Shown: piece after piece, positions 25,898 through 34,214 of the stretch
Position numbering within the stretch: the stretch's first letter is position 1
Layout: each line of letters begins with the position of its first letter
DNA from: Fodinibacter sp963695175
GTDB taxonomy: Bacteria; Actinomycetota; Actinomycetes; Actinomycetales; Dermatophilaceae
Length of the DNA stretch: 64,000 nt
Reading direction: 5' to 3'
NCBI GenBank assembly: GCA_963695175.1
Contig: CAVOGG010000003.1
Location: forward strand, 62,001 to 126,000
The notes under the pieces: model-generated
What the model saw: the letters and a program-made list of their open reading frames with translations, nothing else
Databases searched by the model: none
What the model was told of the DNA's origin: nothing
Translations under genes and position numbers: made by a program

Positions 25898-26506
25898 ATG
25901 AGTGAGACCACGCCGCCCGCGGCCCCCTCGTCGACCAAGCGCGTCCTCGTGGCCGAGGACGAGGCGATCATCCGCCTCGACCTCGCCGAGATGCTCGGAG
26001 AGGCCGGCTACGACGTCGTCGGCCAGGCCGGGGACGGTGAGCAGGCCGTCGCGATGGCGATCGAGCTCAAGCCCGACATCGTCATCATGGACGTCAAGAT
26101 GCCGGTCATGGACGGCATCACCGCCGCCGAGCAGATCGGCAAGGAGCGGATCTGCCCGGTCGTCATGCTCACGGCGTTCAGCCAGACCGAGCTGGTCGAG
26201 CGGGCCCGCGACGCCGGCGTCATGGCCTACGTCGTCAAGCCGTTCACGGCGAGCGACGTCACCCCGGCGCTCGACATCGCGCTGTCGCGGTGGAGCGAGC
26301 TGAAGGCCCTCGAGGCGGAGGTCGCCGACCTGGGCGACCGGCTCGAGACCCGCAAGGCCGTCGACCGCGCCAAGGGTGTGCTGATGGCCAAGCTGAAGAT
26401 CACCGAGGCCGACGCCTTCCGGTGGATCCAGAAGACCGCGATGGACCGGCGGATGGGCATGCGTGAGGTCGCGGATGCCGTCGTCGCCGGGATGGAGAAG
26501 GCCTGA
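25898..26506 (+). CDS. pdtaR: ANTAR-domain response regulator (PdtaR-like)
   Basis: A 202-residue two-domain regulator. Residues about 14-130 are a receiver domain with acidic pocket Glu20-Asp21, phospho-acceptor Asp65 in IVIMDVKMP, TAFSQ and the Lys of VVKPF. After a coiled linker, residues about 140-198 form an ANTAR RNA-binding domain (D-R-A-K-G-V-L-M, E-A-D-A-F-R-W-I-Q-K-T-A-M-D-R-R). The mycobacterial homologue Rv1626 acts with histidine kinase PdtaS on transcript terminators. No kinase gene is adjacent. ATG 25898 is one base after the tRNA, so the message must come from a tRNA-containing transcript. Confidence 0.9.
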   Translation: MSETTPPAAPSSTKRVLVAEDEAIIRLDLAEMLGEAGYDVVGQAGDGEQAVAMAIELKPDIVIMDVKMPVMDGITAAEQIGKERICPVVMLTAFSQTELVERARDAGVMAYVVKPFTASDVTPALDIALSRWSELKALEAEVADLGDRLETRKAVDRAKGVLMAKLKITEADAFRWIQKTAMDRRMGMREVADAVVAGMEKA

Positions 26507-26531
26507 CCCTTTGGTCGCTGGCCCATCTCGC

Positions 26532-28000
26532 CTAGAAGGGCGGCGGTCCGACCGCCACGAGGTCCCGGTCTGGCGCTTCTGCTGACGCAGCCTGTGGTGG
26601 CGGTGGACGGTGATGGGAGAGCGGCGTGGTCGGGTTGGGTGGTGCGGGTGGTGCCTGATGGGTGAGGTCCAGGTGGCGGTGCCGTCGGGGGCCAGGTGGT
26701 AGCTCCAGCGTCGGCGTTGTTTGAGGCGGTGGTGGCGTCGGCAGAGGCCGCCGAGGTTGCTCGGGGTGGTGGGGCCGGTCGGCCAGGGTCGGGCGTGGTC
26801 GATGTCGCAGTGGGTGGCGGGGCGGGGGCAGCCCCACATTCGGCAGGTGCCGTCGCGGGTGGTGACGAAGTCGGTGACCGCCTTGGAGGGTCGGTAGGCG
26901 GTGCTGACGGTTTCGATCAGGGTGCCGGTGTGGGCGTCGAGCAGGGCGCGGCCGATGTCGGTGGGGACCACGGACAGTAGGGCTTGCACGGTGTCGGCGT
27001 CGATGAAGCCGATGCCGGGGATCTCGCAGCCGGACAGCAGGGCCGCGGACAGGGAGAACCTCTCGCCCAGGCCGAGGCCGCCGGTGGCGACCGCCGGCCG
27101 CACCCACTGCGCCTCCGGGCCGGTGGTCGGGCTCTCCGCCGGGTGTTCGGCGGCTGGCGGCGTCGCGGGCGTGCTCGGCCGTCGGGGCCGGTGATGACGG
27201 GGATGCCGAGGGTGACTTTGGCGGTGACGGTGACGTTGGTCAGCAGTAGGTCGATGAACGCGTCCGCCCTGGCCTGGTCGAGGGTGAGGTTCGGGGTCCT
27301 TCTTGGTGTACCGGTCGGCGAGGTCGCGGATCGCGGCCCAGGCGGCGGCCGAGCGCCCGGCGGGTAGGCGGGCCCACCAGTCGGTGGTGCCGTCCGGGCC
27401 GGGGGTGACCTGCACGGCCCGGTCCTTCTTGTTCTTGGCGGTGGCGGCGGCGACCTGGTCGGCGGCGATGCGGGTGGCGACCTTGCGGGCGACGGTGGTG
27501 ATCCGGGCCGGGTCCATCCCGACCACCCGCTGAACCAGGACGTCCTCGACGGCGGCGCAGCTGGCGGGGTCGAGGCCGTCGCAGGCGGCGACCACCTTGC
27601 CGGCGTTGACGGTGGCCAGCTCGCCGGTGAGGACTTTGCCCAACAGTTTGGTGAACCGCCCGGCCAGGGCTTCGGCCAGGCCGACCTTGCGCCCGGCGGC
27701 CCACTGGCCGAGCCCGGTGGCCAGGGAGACTTCGGAGGAGGTCATCGCGTCGATGAACCCGACCTCGTGATGCACGTCGACCGGGCCCCGCTCGGTCAGC
27801 CGCAGCTCATGGCTCCCGGCGTGCGCGATCGCGACCAGCTGCGCGCCCTCGACCGCGTTGGCCACTCCTTGCAGCTCACCGGTGACCTCGAACAGCTCCT
27901 GCGGGTCGAGTACCGCGCCCAGTGCGGCGAGCTGCTCACCGACCGCGGTGGCCTCGGCCCGCAGCACCGCGATGCGGTCTCGGAGCTGGCTGGTCGACAT
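26532..28000 (-). pseudogene. DUF222/HNH endonuclease-type protein (13E12 family), frameshifted
   Basis: An N-terminal all-alpha DUF222 domain (about 250 residues: LLGKVLTGELATVNAGKVVAACDGLDPASC) is followed by a C-terminal HNH domain (C-R-M-W-G-C-P-R-P-A-T-H-C-D-I-D-H-A-R-P-W, N-L-G-G-L-C-R-R-H-H-R-L-K). The frame breaks at a GGGG run (27293-27296), returns near 27165-27205, and must shift again near 26560-26640 to reach the typical PPPF terminus at 26532. With one extra C removed the first gap reads D-P-N-L-T-L-D-Q-A-R-A-D as in relatives. ATG 28000 has GAGGT next to it and a LexA-type box upstream. The function of these multicopy genes is unproven. Confidence 0.75.
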
Positions 28001-28005
28001 ACCTC

Positions 28006-28028
28006 ATAATACTCGAACACACGTATGA
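28006..28028 (-). promoter_or_regulatory. LexA (SOS) box and -10 for the DUF222-HNH gene
   Basis: TCGAAC-ACAC-GTATGA (28013-28028) matches the actinobacterial SOS box TCGAAC-N4-GTTCGA at 10 of 12 positions. It stands one base upstream of a TATTAT -10 (28006-28011, minus strand) and the GAGGT ribosome site before ATG 28000. Mycobacterial 13E12 genes are known DNA-damage-induced genes with such boxes. Apart from this site, 28001-28205 shows no gene. Confidence 0.65.
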
Positions 28029-28205
28029 ATCACAGCGTTGTCCACAACCAATCCTGCTGTGGTGCAAAGAAGCCCGGACGAGACGACGCGAGGCGCGGCG
28101 TTGAGCTCGGTCCGAGTGGACCGTGGCGTCGGGCACGTGGCCGGCAATCTGTGATCCGGAGCGCGGGTGCGATCGGCCATGCCCTCGATGGGACGGACTC
28201 GTCGG

Positions 28206-28979
28206 TCACCGCAGCCAGATCACGACCTGGGTGAGCAGGGGAGCGACGAGCAGGGCGGGCAGCATGTCGCCCACCGGCACGTCGCGGATCCGCAGCAGCC
28301 GCAGCCCGATGCCGGCCAGCAGCAGCCCTCCCGTGGCGGTCAGGGCCGAGATGTGCGAGTCGGGCACCAGGCCGCCGAGCAGCACGCCGAACAGCGTCAG
28401 CACGCCCTGGACGACCAGCACCGACACGGCCGAGAACATCACCCCGATCCCGAAGCTCGCGGCGAAGGCCATCGCGGCGAACCCGTCGAGCACCGACTTC
28501 AGCGCCAGCTGGTCGATGCCCCGCCCCAGGCCGTCGTTCAGCGAGCCGAGGATCGTCAGCGGGCCGACGCAGAACAGCAGGGATGCCGTCAGCCACCCCT
28601 CGATGAAGCGTTCCCTCGCGGCATGGTCGGTGCCGCCCTCCGCGGGGGAGCGGCGTGCCACCCAGGCCTGGATCCGGCCGGCCAGCCCCTCCAGGCGGGC
28701 CTCGATGCCCAGTGCCGACCCGGCGATCGAGCCGATCAGCAGCGACCCGAGCACGATGAGCAACGGGAAGCCGGTGCCCACGGCGTCGCGCAGGGCCGGG
28801 TCGGTCACGGCGACCGCCGACAGCCCCGCGACCAACAGCGTGACCAGCCCCAGAACGTCGGTGACGACCGAGCGGGTGTGCTCGCGCAGACGGTGCCCGA
28901 CCAGCATCCCCAGGCCGGCGCCCACGAGCACTGTGAAAACGTTGAGGAGGGTCCCGAAACCGGGAAACAGCGAGGTCAC
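28206..28979 (-). CDS. DUF554-family membrane protein
   Basis: A 257-residue protein with about seven membrane helices and the family pattern GTLLNVFTVLVGAGLGMLVG at the N-terminus, LLIVLGSLLIGSIAGSALGIE near residue 75 and SLLFCVGPLTILGSLNDGL near 132-150. DUF554 (YqgA-like) proteins are thought to be transporters, with no settled substrate. GTG 28979 lies 6 bases after a TAGGGT -10 inside an 18-base perfect palindrome (28982-28999). Confidence 0.88.
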   Translation of the reverse strand: MTSLFPGFGTLLNVFTVLVGAGLGMLVGHRLREHTRSVVTDVLGLVTLLVAGLSAVAVTDPALRDAVGTGFPLLIVLGSLLIGSIAGSALGIEARLEGLAGRIQAWVARRSPAEGGTDHAARERFIEGWLTASLLFCVGPLTILGSLNDGLGRGIDQLALKSVLDGFAAMAFAASFGIGVMFSAVSVLVVQGVLTLFGVLLGGLVPDSHISALTATGGLLLAGIGLRLLRIRDVPVGDMLPALLVAPLLTQVVIWLR

Positions 28980-28981
28980 CG

Positions 28982-28999
28982 CACCACCCTAGGGTGGTG
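28982..28999. promoter_or_regulatory. Perfect palindrome carrying divergent -10 boxes
   Basis: CACCACCCT-AGGGTGGTG is a perfect 18-base palindrome. Its centre reads TAGGGT on both strands: toward DUF554 (6 bases before GTG 28979) and toward the GNAT leader. It could be an operator shared by both transcripts. Confidence 0.5.
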
Positions 29000-29015
29000 G
29001 TTCAATGATCATCTA

Positions 29016-29126
29016 CCCGGGCTTCCGCCCGGGGCACCCGGGGTCTAGGGTCGGGTGCTCGGGAGCCTGTGCTCCCGCACGGCGGCGCATCGAGGCGCCG
29101 CACCGAGCGACCGACGACGGAGGTGC
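29016..29126 (+). ncRNA. Structured leader with four abutting hairpins before the GNAT gene
   Basis: Four inverted repeats follow each other almost without gaps: CCCGGGC/GCCCGGG (29016-29033), GCACCCG/CGGGTGC (29034-29058), CGGGAGC/GCTCCCG (29060-29077) and GCGGCGC/GCGCCGC (29082-29101), all with perfect seven-pair stems. GCACC (29100-29104) can also pair with GGTGC (29122-29126), overlapping the GGAGG at 29119-29123. That alternative would compete with the fourth hairpin. No known RNA family was recognised. TAGGGT at 28990 or 29046 could start it. Confidence 0.45.
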
Positions 29127-29127
29127 T

Positions 29128-29700
29128 GTGCCCAGGCGGACGGTTGACGTGGTGCCGGTGGACCGGGACGACCTGCGGGACGTCACCGGTCTCTGGTTGG
29201 CGGCTCGGGTCGACTCGGGCTCCAGCAAGGAGGCCGCGAGCCGGTGTGTCACCGACGGCCGGCTCTCCACCGCGCTGTGCCGCCCCGGCGTGCAGGCCTT
29301 CGTGGCCCGCCTCGACGGCGAGGCCGTCGGCTACGCCATCACCACCGAGAACCCGTTCGGGCTGAGCCCCCAGGCCGAGCTGGCCATCGAACAGCTCTGG
29401 GTCGGGCCCGACGCCCGTCGCCACGGTGTGGCCAAGGCCCTGATCGCCGCGGTGCTCTCCACCGCCGAGCGCGCAGGCTGCGAGCTGGTCGTGTCCAACG
29501 TGCCGACCACCAGTCGTGACGCCAACCGGTTCTTCGCCCGGCTGGGGTTCTCCTCGGTCATCGTGCGCCGCATCGTGTCCACCGGCCAGCTGCGCCGCAA
29601 GCTCGCGCCGGAGGGTGTCGAGACCGGCCACGAGCTGCTCCGCCGCCGGCGCTCGCTGCGCAGCCGCGCGTTCGCGGCGCCGTCCCGCCCGGTGGTCTGA
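29128..29700 (+). CDS. GNAT-family N-acetyltransferase
   Basis: A 190-residue cytosolic protein with a single acetyl-CoA transferase fold: VVPVDRDDLRDVTGLW at the N-terminus, strand A-I-E-Q-L-W-V-G-P-D-A and the pyrophosphate loop RRHGVAKALIAAV (motif A, about residues 100-113), N-R-F-F-A-R-L-G-F near residue 134, and a basic arginine-rich tail. The substrate is unknown. GTG 29128 has GGAGG five bases before it. An in-frame ATG at 29005 would add 41 residues translated from the hairpin region and is less likely. Confidence 0.8.
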   Translation: MPRRTVDVVPVDRDDLRDVTGLWLAARVDSGSSKEAASRCVTDGRLSTALCRPGVQAFVARLDGEAVGYAITTENPFGLSPQAELAIEQLWVGPDARRHGVAKALIAAVLSTAERAGCELVVSNVPTTSRDANRFFARLGFSSVIVRRIVSTGQLRRKLAPEGVETGHELLRRRRSLRSRAFAAPSRPVV

Positions 29701-29728
29701 CGGTCGTCAGGCCAGCCCTGGGCGCGAG

Positions 29729-30193
29729 TCAGGCGCCCGGCGCGGCATCCCGGATCAGGCAGGTGATCCGGCTCGTGCAGATGCGGCGGCCGTCCTCGTC
29801 GGTGACGACGACCTCGTAGCACGCGAGCGTGCGACCGAGGCTGACCGGCGTTGCGGTGCCGGTGACCAGGCCCGAGCGCGCGGCCCGGTGGTGGGTCGCG
29901 TTGATGTCGAGGCCGACGACCGCCTTGCCGGGGCCGGCGTGCAGGGCGGCCCCGATCGAGCCGAGGGTCTCGGCGAGCACCACCGAGGCGCCGCCGTGGA
30001 GGAGGCCGTAGGGCTGGGTGTTGCCCTCGACGGGCATCGTGGCGACGAGCCGCTCGGTGCTCGCCTCGAGCACCTCGATGCCCATCCGGTCCATGAGGGA
30101 GTTGGGGTTCATCGCCCGCAGCGCGTCGGCGGCGGCCATCAGGTCGGGGGCGTCCGTGCGGACCGGGTCGGGGGCGTCAGCGGTGTCGGTCAT
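29729..30193 (-). CDS. PaaI-family hotdog thioesterase
   Basis: A 154-residue single hotdog-domain protein. The family core is Q-P-Y-G-L-L-H-G-G-A-S-V-V-L-A-E-T (residues about 60-76) and G-L-D-I-N-A-T-H-H-R-A-A-R near 94-106. Such enzymes hydrolyse small acyl- or aryl-CoA thioesters. The start is only 19 bases from the polA start on the other strand, so promoters overlap. A thioesterase next to polA is common in actinomycetes. Confidence 0.88.
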   Translation of the reverse strand: MTDTADAPDPVRTDAPDLMAAADALRAMNPNSLMDRMGIEVLEASTERLVATMPVEGNTQPYGLLHGGASVVLAETLGSIGAALHAGPGKAVVGLDINATHHRAARSGLVTGTATPVSLGRTLACYEVVVTDEDGRRICTSRITCLIRDAAPGA

Positions 30194-30199
30194 GGTGGC

Positions 30200-30205
30200 T
30201 AGGCT
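30200..30205 (+). promoter_or_regulatory. -10 box for polA
   Basis: TAGGCT ends 7 bases before the polA GTG. It lies 7 bases beyond the thioesterase start on the opposite strand. A leaderless polA mRNA is predicted. Confidence 0.55.
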
Positions 30206-30212
30206 GCCATGC

Positions 30213-32885
30213 GTGAAGCTCCTCCTCCTAGACGGACACTCGTTGGCCTACCGGGCCTACTTCGCCCTCCCGGTCGAGAACTTCTCGACGAGCACGGGGC
30301 AGCACACGAATGCCGTCTACGGCTTCACCTCGATGCTGATCAACGTGCTGCGCGACGAGGCGCCGACCCACGTCGGGGTGGCCTTCGACGTGTCGCGCAA
30401 GACGTTCCGGGCCGCCGAGTACCCCGAGTACAAGGCCGGCCGCTCGGCCACCCCCACCGAGTTCTCCGGCCAGCTGCCACTGCTGCGCGAGGTGCTCGAC
30501 GCGCTGCGGGTCAAGCACCTCGGGGTCGAGGGGTTCGAGGCCGACGACGTCATCGCCACCCTCACCCACCGCGCCGTCGAGCAGGGCCACGAGGTGGTCA
30601 TCTGCACCGGCGACCGCGACGCCTTCCAGCTGGTCAACGACAAGGTGACCCTGATCTACCCGGTGCGCGGGGTGTCCGAGGTCTGGCGGATGGACCCCGC
30701 CGCGGTCACCGAGAAGTACCTCGTGCCACCCGAGCGGTACAGCGACCTCGCCGCCCTGGTCGGCGAGACCAGCGACAACCTGCCCGGCGTCCCGGGCGTC
30801 GGGCCCAAGACGGCCGCGAAGTGGCTGGGCCAGTACGGCGACCTCGCCGGAGTGGTCGCCCACGTCGACGAGATCAAGGGCAAGGCCGGTGACAGCCTGC
30901 GCGAGCACCTCGACGGGGTGCTGCGCAACCGCCGGCTCAACAAGCTGGTCGACGACCTCGACCTGCCGCTGTCGGTCGACGACCTCGAGCGCCAGTCGTG
31001 GGACCGCGAGGAGGTGCACAAGGTCTTCGACGGCCTGGAGTTCCGGGTGCTGCGCGAGCGGCTGTTCGCGACCTTCGACGTCGAGCAGGACGAGGTCGAG
31101 GGTGGCTTCGAGCTCGAGGGTGAGCAGTTCACCGCCGACGACCTCACGGTGCGCTTCGGTGACGGGGCCGTGGGTCGTCGGGTGCCGCACGGCGTGGTCG
31201 TCGTCGGGCAGTACCGCGGCGGCAGCGGCGACGCCGGCGCGGTGGCGCTGGCGGGCGACGACGGCGCCACCGGCTACCTCGACCTCACCGCCCTGACCCG
31301 CGAGCAGGAGGACGCTCTCGCGGCCTGGCTGGCCGACCCCGACGCCCCCAAGGTGCTGCACGACGCGAAGGAGCAGCTCCAGGCGCTGTCCACCCGCGGG
31401 CTCCCGCTGGCCGGCGTCACCAGCGACACCGCGCTGGCGGCCTACCTCGTGCGCCCCGACCAGCGCTCGTACGACCTCGAGGACCTCGTGGTGCGCCACC
31501 TCGGCCGCGAGCTCAAGGCCGAGGAGGCCGCCGGCGACCAGGGGATGCTCGACTTCGCGGCCGACGACGACACGGCGGCCCGCGACGCGATGGTGCGGGC
31601 CCGCGCCGTGCTCGAGCTCTCCGCCGTGCTCCACGAGCGGCTCGACGAGACCGGCGGCACCGAGCTGCTGCGCGACCTCGAGCTGCCGCTCGTCGAGATC
31701 CTGGCGCGGATGGAGCGCACCGGCATCGCCGTCGACGAGCCGGCCCTGGCCGAGCTCGAGGCCGACTTCGCGGCCAAGATGCGCCAGGCCCAAGAAGACG
31801 CGTACGACGCCATCGGGCGCCGCGACGTCAACCTCGGCAGCCCCAAGCAGCTGCAGGAGGTGCTCTTCGACCAGCTCGGCATGCCGAAGACCAAGCGCAC
31901 CAAGACCGGCTACACCACCGACGCCGACGCCCTCGCCGACCTGTTCGCCAAGACCGAGCACCCGTTCCTCGAGGCCCTGCTGCGCCACCGCGACACCGCG
32001 CGGCTGCGGGTCACCGTCGAGGGGCTGATCAAGTCGGTCGCCCCCGACCGGCGCATCCACACCACCTACATCCAGACCATCGCGGCCACCGGCCGCCTGT
32101 CGTCGACCGACCCCAACCTGCAGAACGTGCCGATCCGCACCGAGGAGGGGCGCCGCATCCGCGAGGTCTTCGTCGTCGGCGACGGCTACGAGTCGCTGAT
32201 GTCGGCCGACTACAGCCAGATCGAGATGCGGATCATGGCCCACCTCTCCGGCGACGAGGGCCTGATCGAGGCGTTCCGCACCGGCGAGGACCTCCACCGC
32301 TTCGTCGGCGCGCGGGTCTTCCACGTCGAGCCCGACGACGTCACCGCGGCGATGCGCAGCAAGGTCAAGGCGATGAGCTACGGCCTGGCCTACGGCCTGT
32401 CGGCGTTCGGGCTGTCCAAGCAGCTGACCATCAGCACCGGCGAGGCGCAGGGGCTGATGGACGAGTACTTCGCCCGGTTCGGCGGGGTGCGCGACTACCT
32501 GCGCGAGGTGGTGGCCGAGGCCCGCGCCACCGGCTACACCGCCACGATGCTCGGCCGGCGCCGCTACCTGCCCGACCTCACCAGCGACAACCGGCAGCGA
32601 CGCGAGGGGGCCGAGCGGATGGCGCTCAACGCACCCATCCAGGGCTCGGCCGCCGACATCATCAAGCTGGCGATGAAGGGCGTCGACGCGGCGCTCACCA
32701 CCGAGGGCCACGCCTCACGGATCCTGCTGCAGGTGCACGACGAGCTCGTGCTCGAGGTGGCGCCGGGGGAGCGCGAGGCGGTCGAGGCCCTGGTCCGTCG
32801 CGAGATGGGTGCGGCCGTGGCCATGGACGTGCCGCTCGACGTCAGCGTGGGGGTCGGTCGGAGCTGGCACGAGGCCGCGCACTAG
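30213..32885 (+). CDS. polA: DNA polymerase I
   Basis: An 890-residue repair and Okazaki-fragment polymerase. The N-terminal 5'-3' exonuclease (about 1-300) has L-L-L-D-G-H-S-L-A-Y-R-A-Y, EADDVIATL and T-S-D-N-L-P-G-V-P-G-V-G-P-K-T-A. The middle 3'-5' exonuclease fold (about 330-500) lacks the usual D-x-E metal ligands, as in other actinomycetes, so no proofreading is expected. The polymerase domain has motif A DYSQIEMR near 666, the O-helix SYGLAYGLSAFG and motif C QVHDELVLEV near 840. GTG 30213 follows from the -10 box. The frame is intact. Confidence 0.97.
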   Translation: MKLLLLDGHSLAYRAYFALPVENFSTSTGQHTNAVYGFTSMLINVLRDEAPTHVGVAFDVSRKTFRAAEYPEYKAGRSATPTEFSGQLPLLREVLDALRVKHLGVEGFEADDVIATLTHRAVEQGHEVVICTGDRDAFQLVNDKVTLIYPVRGVSEVWRMDPAAVTEKYLVPPERYSDLAALVGETSDNLPGVPGVGPKTAAKWLGQYGDLAGVVAHVDEIKGKAGDSLREHLDGVLRNRRLNKLVDDLDLPLSVDDLERQSWDREEVHKVFDGLEFRVLRERLFATFDVEQDEVEGGFELEGEQFTADDLTVRFGDGAVGRRVPHGVVVVGQYRGGSGDAGAVALAGDDGATGYLDLTALTREQEDALAAWLADPDAPKVLHDAKEQLQALSTRGLPLAGVTSDTALAAYLVRPDQRSYDLEDLVVRHLGRELKAEEAAGDQGMLDFAADDDTAARDAMVRARAVLELSAVLHERLDETGGTELLRDLELPLVEILARMERTGIAVDEPALAELEADFAAKMRQAQEDAYDAIGRRDVNLGSPKQLQEVLFDQLGMPKTKRTKTGYTTDADALADLFAKTEHPFLEALLRHRDTARLRVTVEGLIKSVAPDRRIHTTYIQTIAATGRLSSTDPNLQNVPIRTEEGRRIREVFVVGDGYESLMSADYSQIEMRIMAHLSGDEGLIEAFRTGEDLHRFVGARVFHVEPDDVTAAMRSKVKAMSYGLAYGLSAFGLSKQLTISTGEAQGLMDEYFARFGGVRDYLREVVAEARATGYTATMLGRRRYLPDLTSDNRQRREGAERMALNAPIQGSAADIIKLAMKGVDAALTTEGHASRILLQVHDELVLEVAPGEREAVEALVRREMGAAVAMDVPLDVSVGVGRSWHEAAH

Positions 32886-34162
32886 GCACGGCGAACGGGC
32901 GGGTCCGCAGCCACGGTGGTCCACGGCTCGACCTCACCCGGGGTCGCGGCCCACTTGTCCGACCAGGTGACCCGCACCAGCACGGCGAGCAGCACGGTGT
33001 CGACGCCGAGCACGAGCAGCAGCAGGGCGTGCCCGGTGGTCACGAAGGTCACGGCGGCCAGGACGACGGCCAGGGCTCCCCAGAGCCACCACACCGCATG
33101 GCGGTGCGCGCGGGCGAGGGCCGTCTGCACGAGCAGCTGGATCATCGCGATGACCGTGCCCAGCACCGCGAAGAGCCACAGGTCCGGTTGCACGGCGGCG
33201 TAGGCCGGTCCGCCGACGAACGCCAGCGAGAGTCTCGGCAGGAGCACCGTGCCTGCGACGGCTCCCAGCCCGATGCCGAGGATGACGCCCAGGCCGGCGA
33301 GGTGCAGGTGCCGTGGCCCGGTGCGGCGAGCGAGGGTGGGGAACGCCATGACGGTGACGAAGGTGGGGAGGAACAGCACGGCCTTGGTCAGGATCAGCCC
33401 CGAGGCGTAGATGCCGGCCTGGTCCGCGGGCAGGACCACCCGGGCGGCGAAGACGTCGACCTGGGTCAGCGCGAAGAAGGCGAGCAGGGTGTGCGAGTCG
33501 TGCAGCACGTCGCGAAGGATGCCGTGGGGTGGCGTCGCGAGGGCCGCCGGGTCGGCGGGGAGCGCCGCCCTCGACCGGGTGAGGCGTCGACCGACGACCA
33601 GCGGCAGGAGGGCACCGAGTGCCACCCCGGTCATCGCGCCCAGGGGCGTCGGCCACAGCACGACCGCGGTGCCGCCGACGAGGAGCCGACCCGCTCCGGT
33701 CGTCAGGCAGAGCCCGGCGAAGGCGCGCCAGCTCTGGTGGCCCTGGAGGATGCCGAGCTGGGCCCCGGTGACCGTGAGCGCGGCCGCCGTGACGGCCACG
33801 GTGGCCGCGGTCAGCCAGCTGTCCAGCCGCAGCAGCCGGGCCGCGACGGGGGAGAGCACCAGGCAGAGCGCGCCCAGGGCCAGGGCCGACCGCCCGGCGG
33901 TGCGCAGCATGTCGGCCGCGGTCCGAGGGTCGTCTCCGTGCTGCGCGACGTGCCGCGCGGTCGTCGCCTGGACGCCCAGGGCCAGGACGTTGACGACGAG
34001 CACGACGCCCATCAGGGCCGCGACCACCGAGTAGCCGTCAGGACCGAGCCGGCGGGCGGCGACGAGCGTGAACGCGTAGGCCGCGACGTTCATGGCAGTC
34101 ATGCCGACGGCGACGAGGACGGCCCCCCGGGCTGTCTGCGCACGTGCTGTCGACCTCGACAC
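32882..34162 (-). CDS. Oligosaccharide flippase/polysaccharide exporter-type membrane protein
   Basis: A 426-residue protein with about twelve to fourteen membrane helices, starting VLVAVGMTAMNVAAYAFTLVAARRLGPDGYSVVAAL, the typical opening of Wzx/MurJ-type lipid-linked sugar flippases (R-x-L-G-P-x-x-Y). It likely moves a lipid-linked saccharide across the membrane for the glycan genes that follow. GTG 34162 lies 7 bases after TACCCT. Its stop overlaps the polA stop on the other strand within a CTAG. Confidence 0.78.
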   Translation of the reverse strand: MSRSTARAQTARGAVLVAVGMTAMNVAAYAFTLVAARRLGPDGYSVVAALMGVVLVVNVLALGVQATTARHVAQHGDDPRTAADMLRTAGRSALALGALCLVLSPVAARLLRLDSWLTAATVAVTAAALTVTGAQLGILQGHQSWRAFAGLCLTTGAGRLLVGGTAVVLWPTPLGAMTGVALGALLPLVVGRRLTRSRAALPADPAALATPPHGILRDVLHDSHTLLAFFALTQVDVFAARVVLPADQAGIYASGLILTKAVLFLPTFVTVMAFPTLARRTGPRHLHLAGLGVILGIGLGAVAGTVLLPRLSLAFVGGPAYAAVQPDLWLFAVLGTVIAMIQLLVQTALARAHRHAVWWLWGALAVVLAAVTFVTTGHALLLLVLGVDTVLLAVLVRVTWSDKWAATPGEVEPWTTVAADPPVRRA

Positions 34163-34169
34163 GCGTGAC

Positions 34170-34207
34170 AGGGTACGGCCAGGCGCCGTTGGGGCTGCAA
34201 CTAGGCT
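34170..34207. promoter_or_regulatory. Divergent -10 boxes for the flippase and the large membrane protein
   Basis: TACCCT on the minus strand (34170-34175) and TAGGCT on the plus strand (34202-34207) each end 7 bases before a GTG start, so both mRNAs should be leaderless. Confidence 0.5.
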
Positions 34208-34214
34208 GACGCCC

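Noticed and set aside
29046..29051. TAGGGT as the only promoter of the GNAT gene
   Set aside because: Possible, but it lies inside the loop of the second hairpin; the palindrome -10 at 28990 is equally good, so no single promoter is claimed.
29005..29127. Leaderless ATG 29005 extending the GNAT protein by 41 residues
   Set aside because: The region is made of stacked inverted repeats, the -10 spacing is poor, and GTG 29128 has GGAGG and a family-like start.
30228..32711. Open minus-strand frame of about 827 codons opposite polA
   Set aside because: Mirror of polA codon phase, with no recognisable motif.
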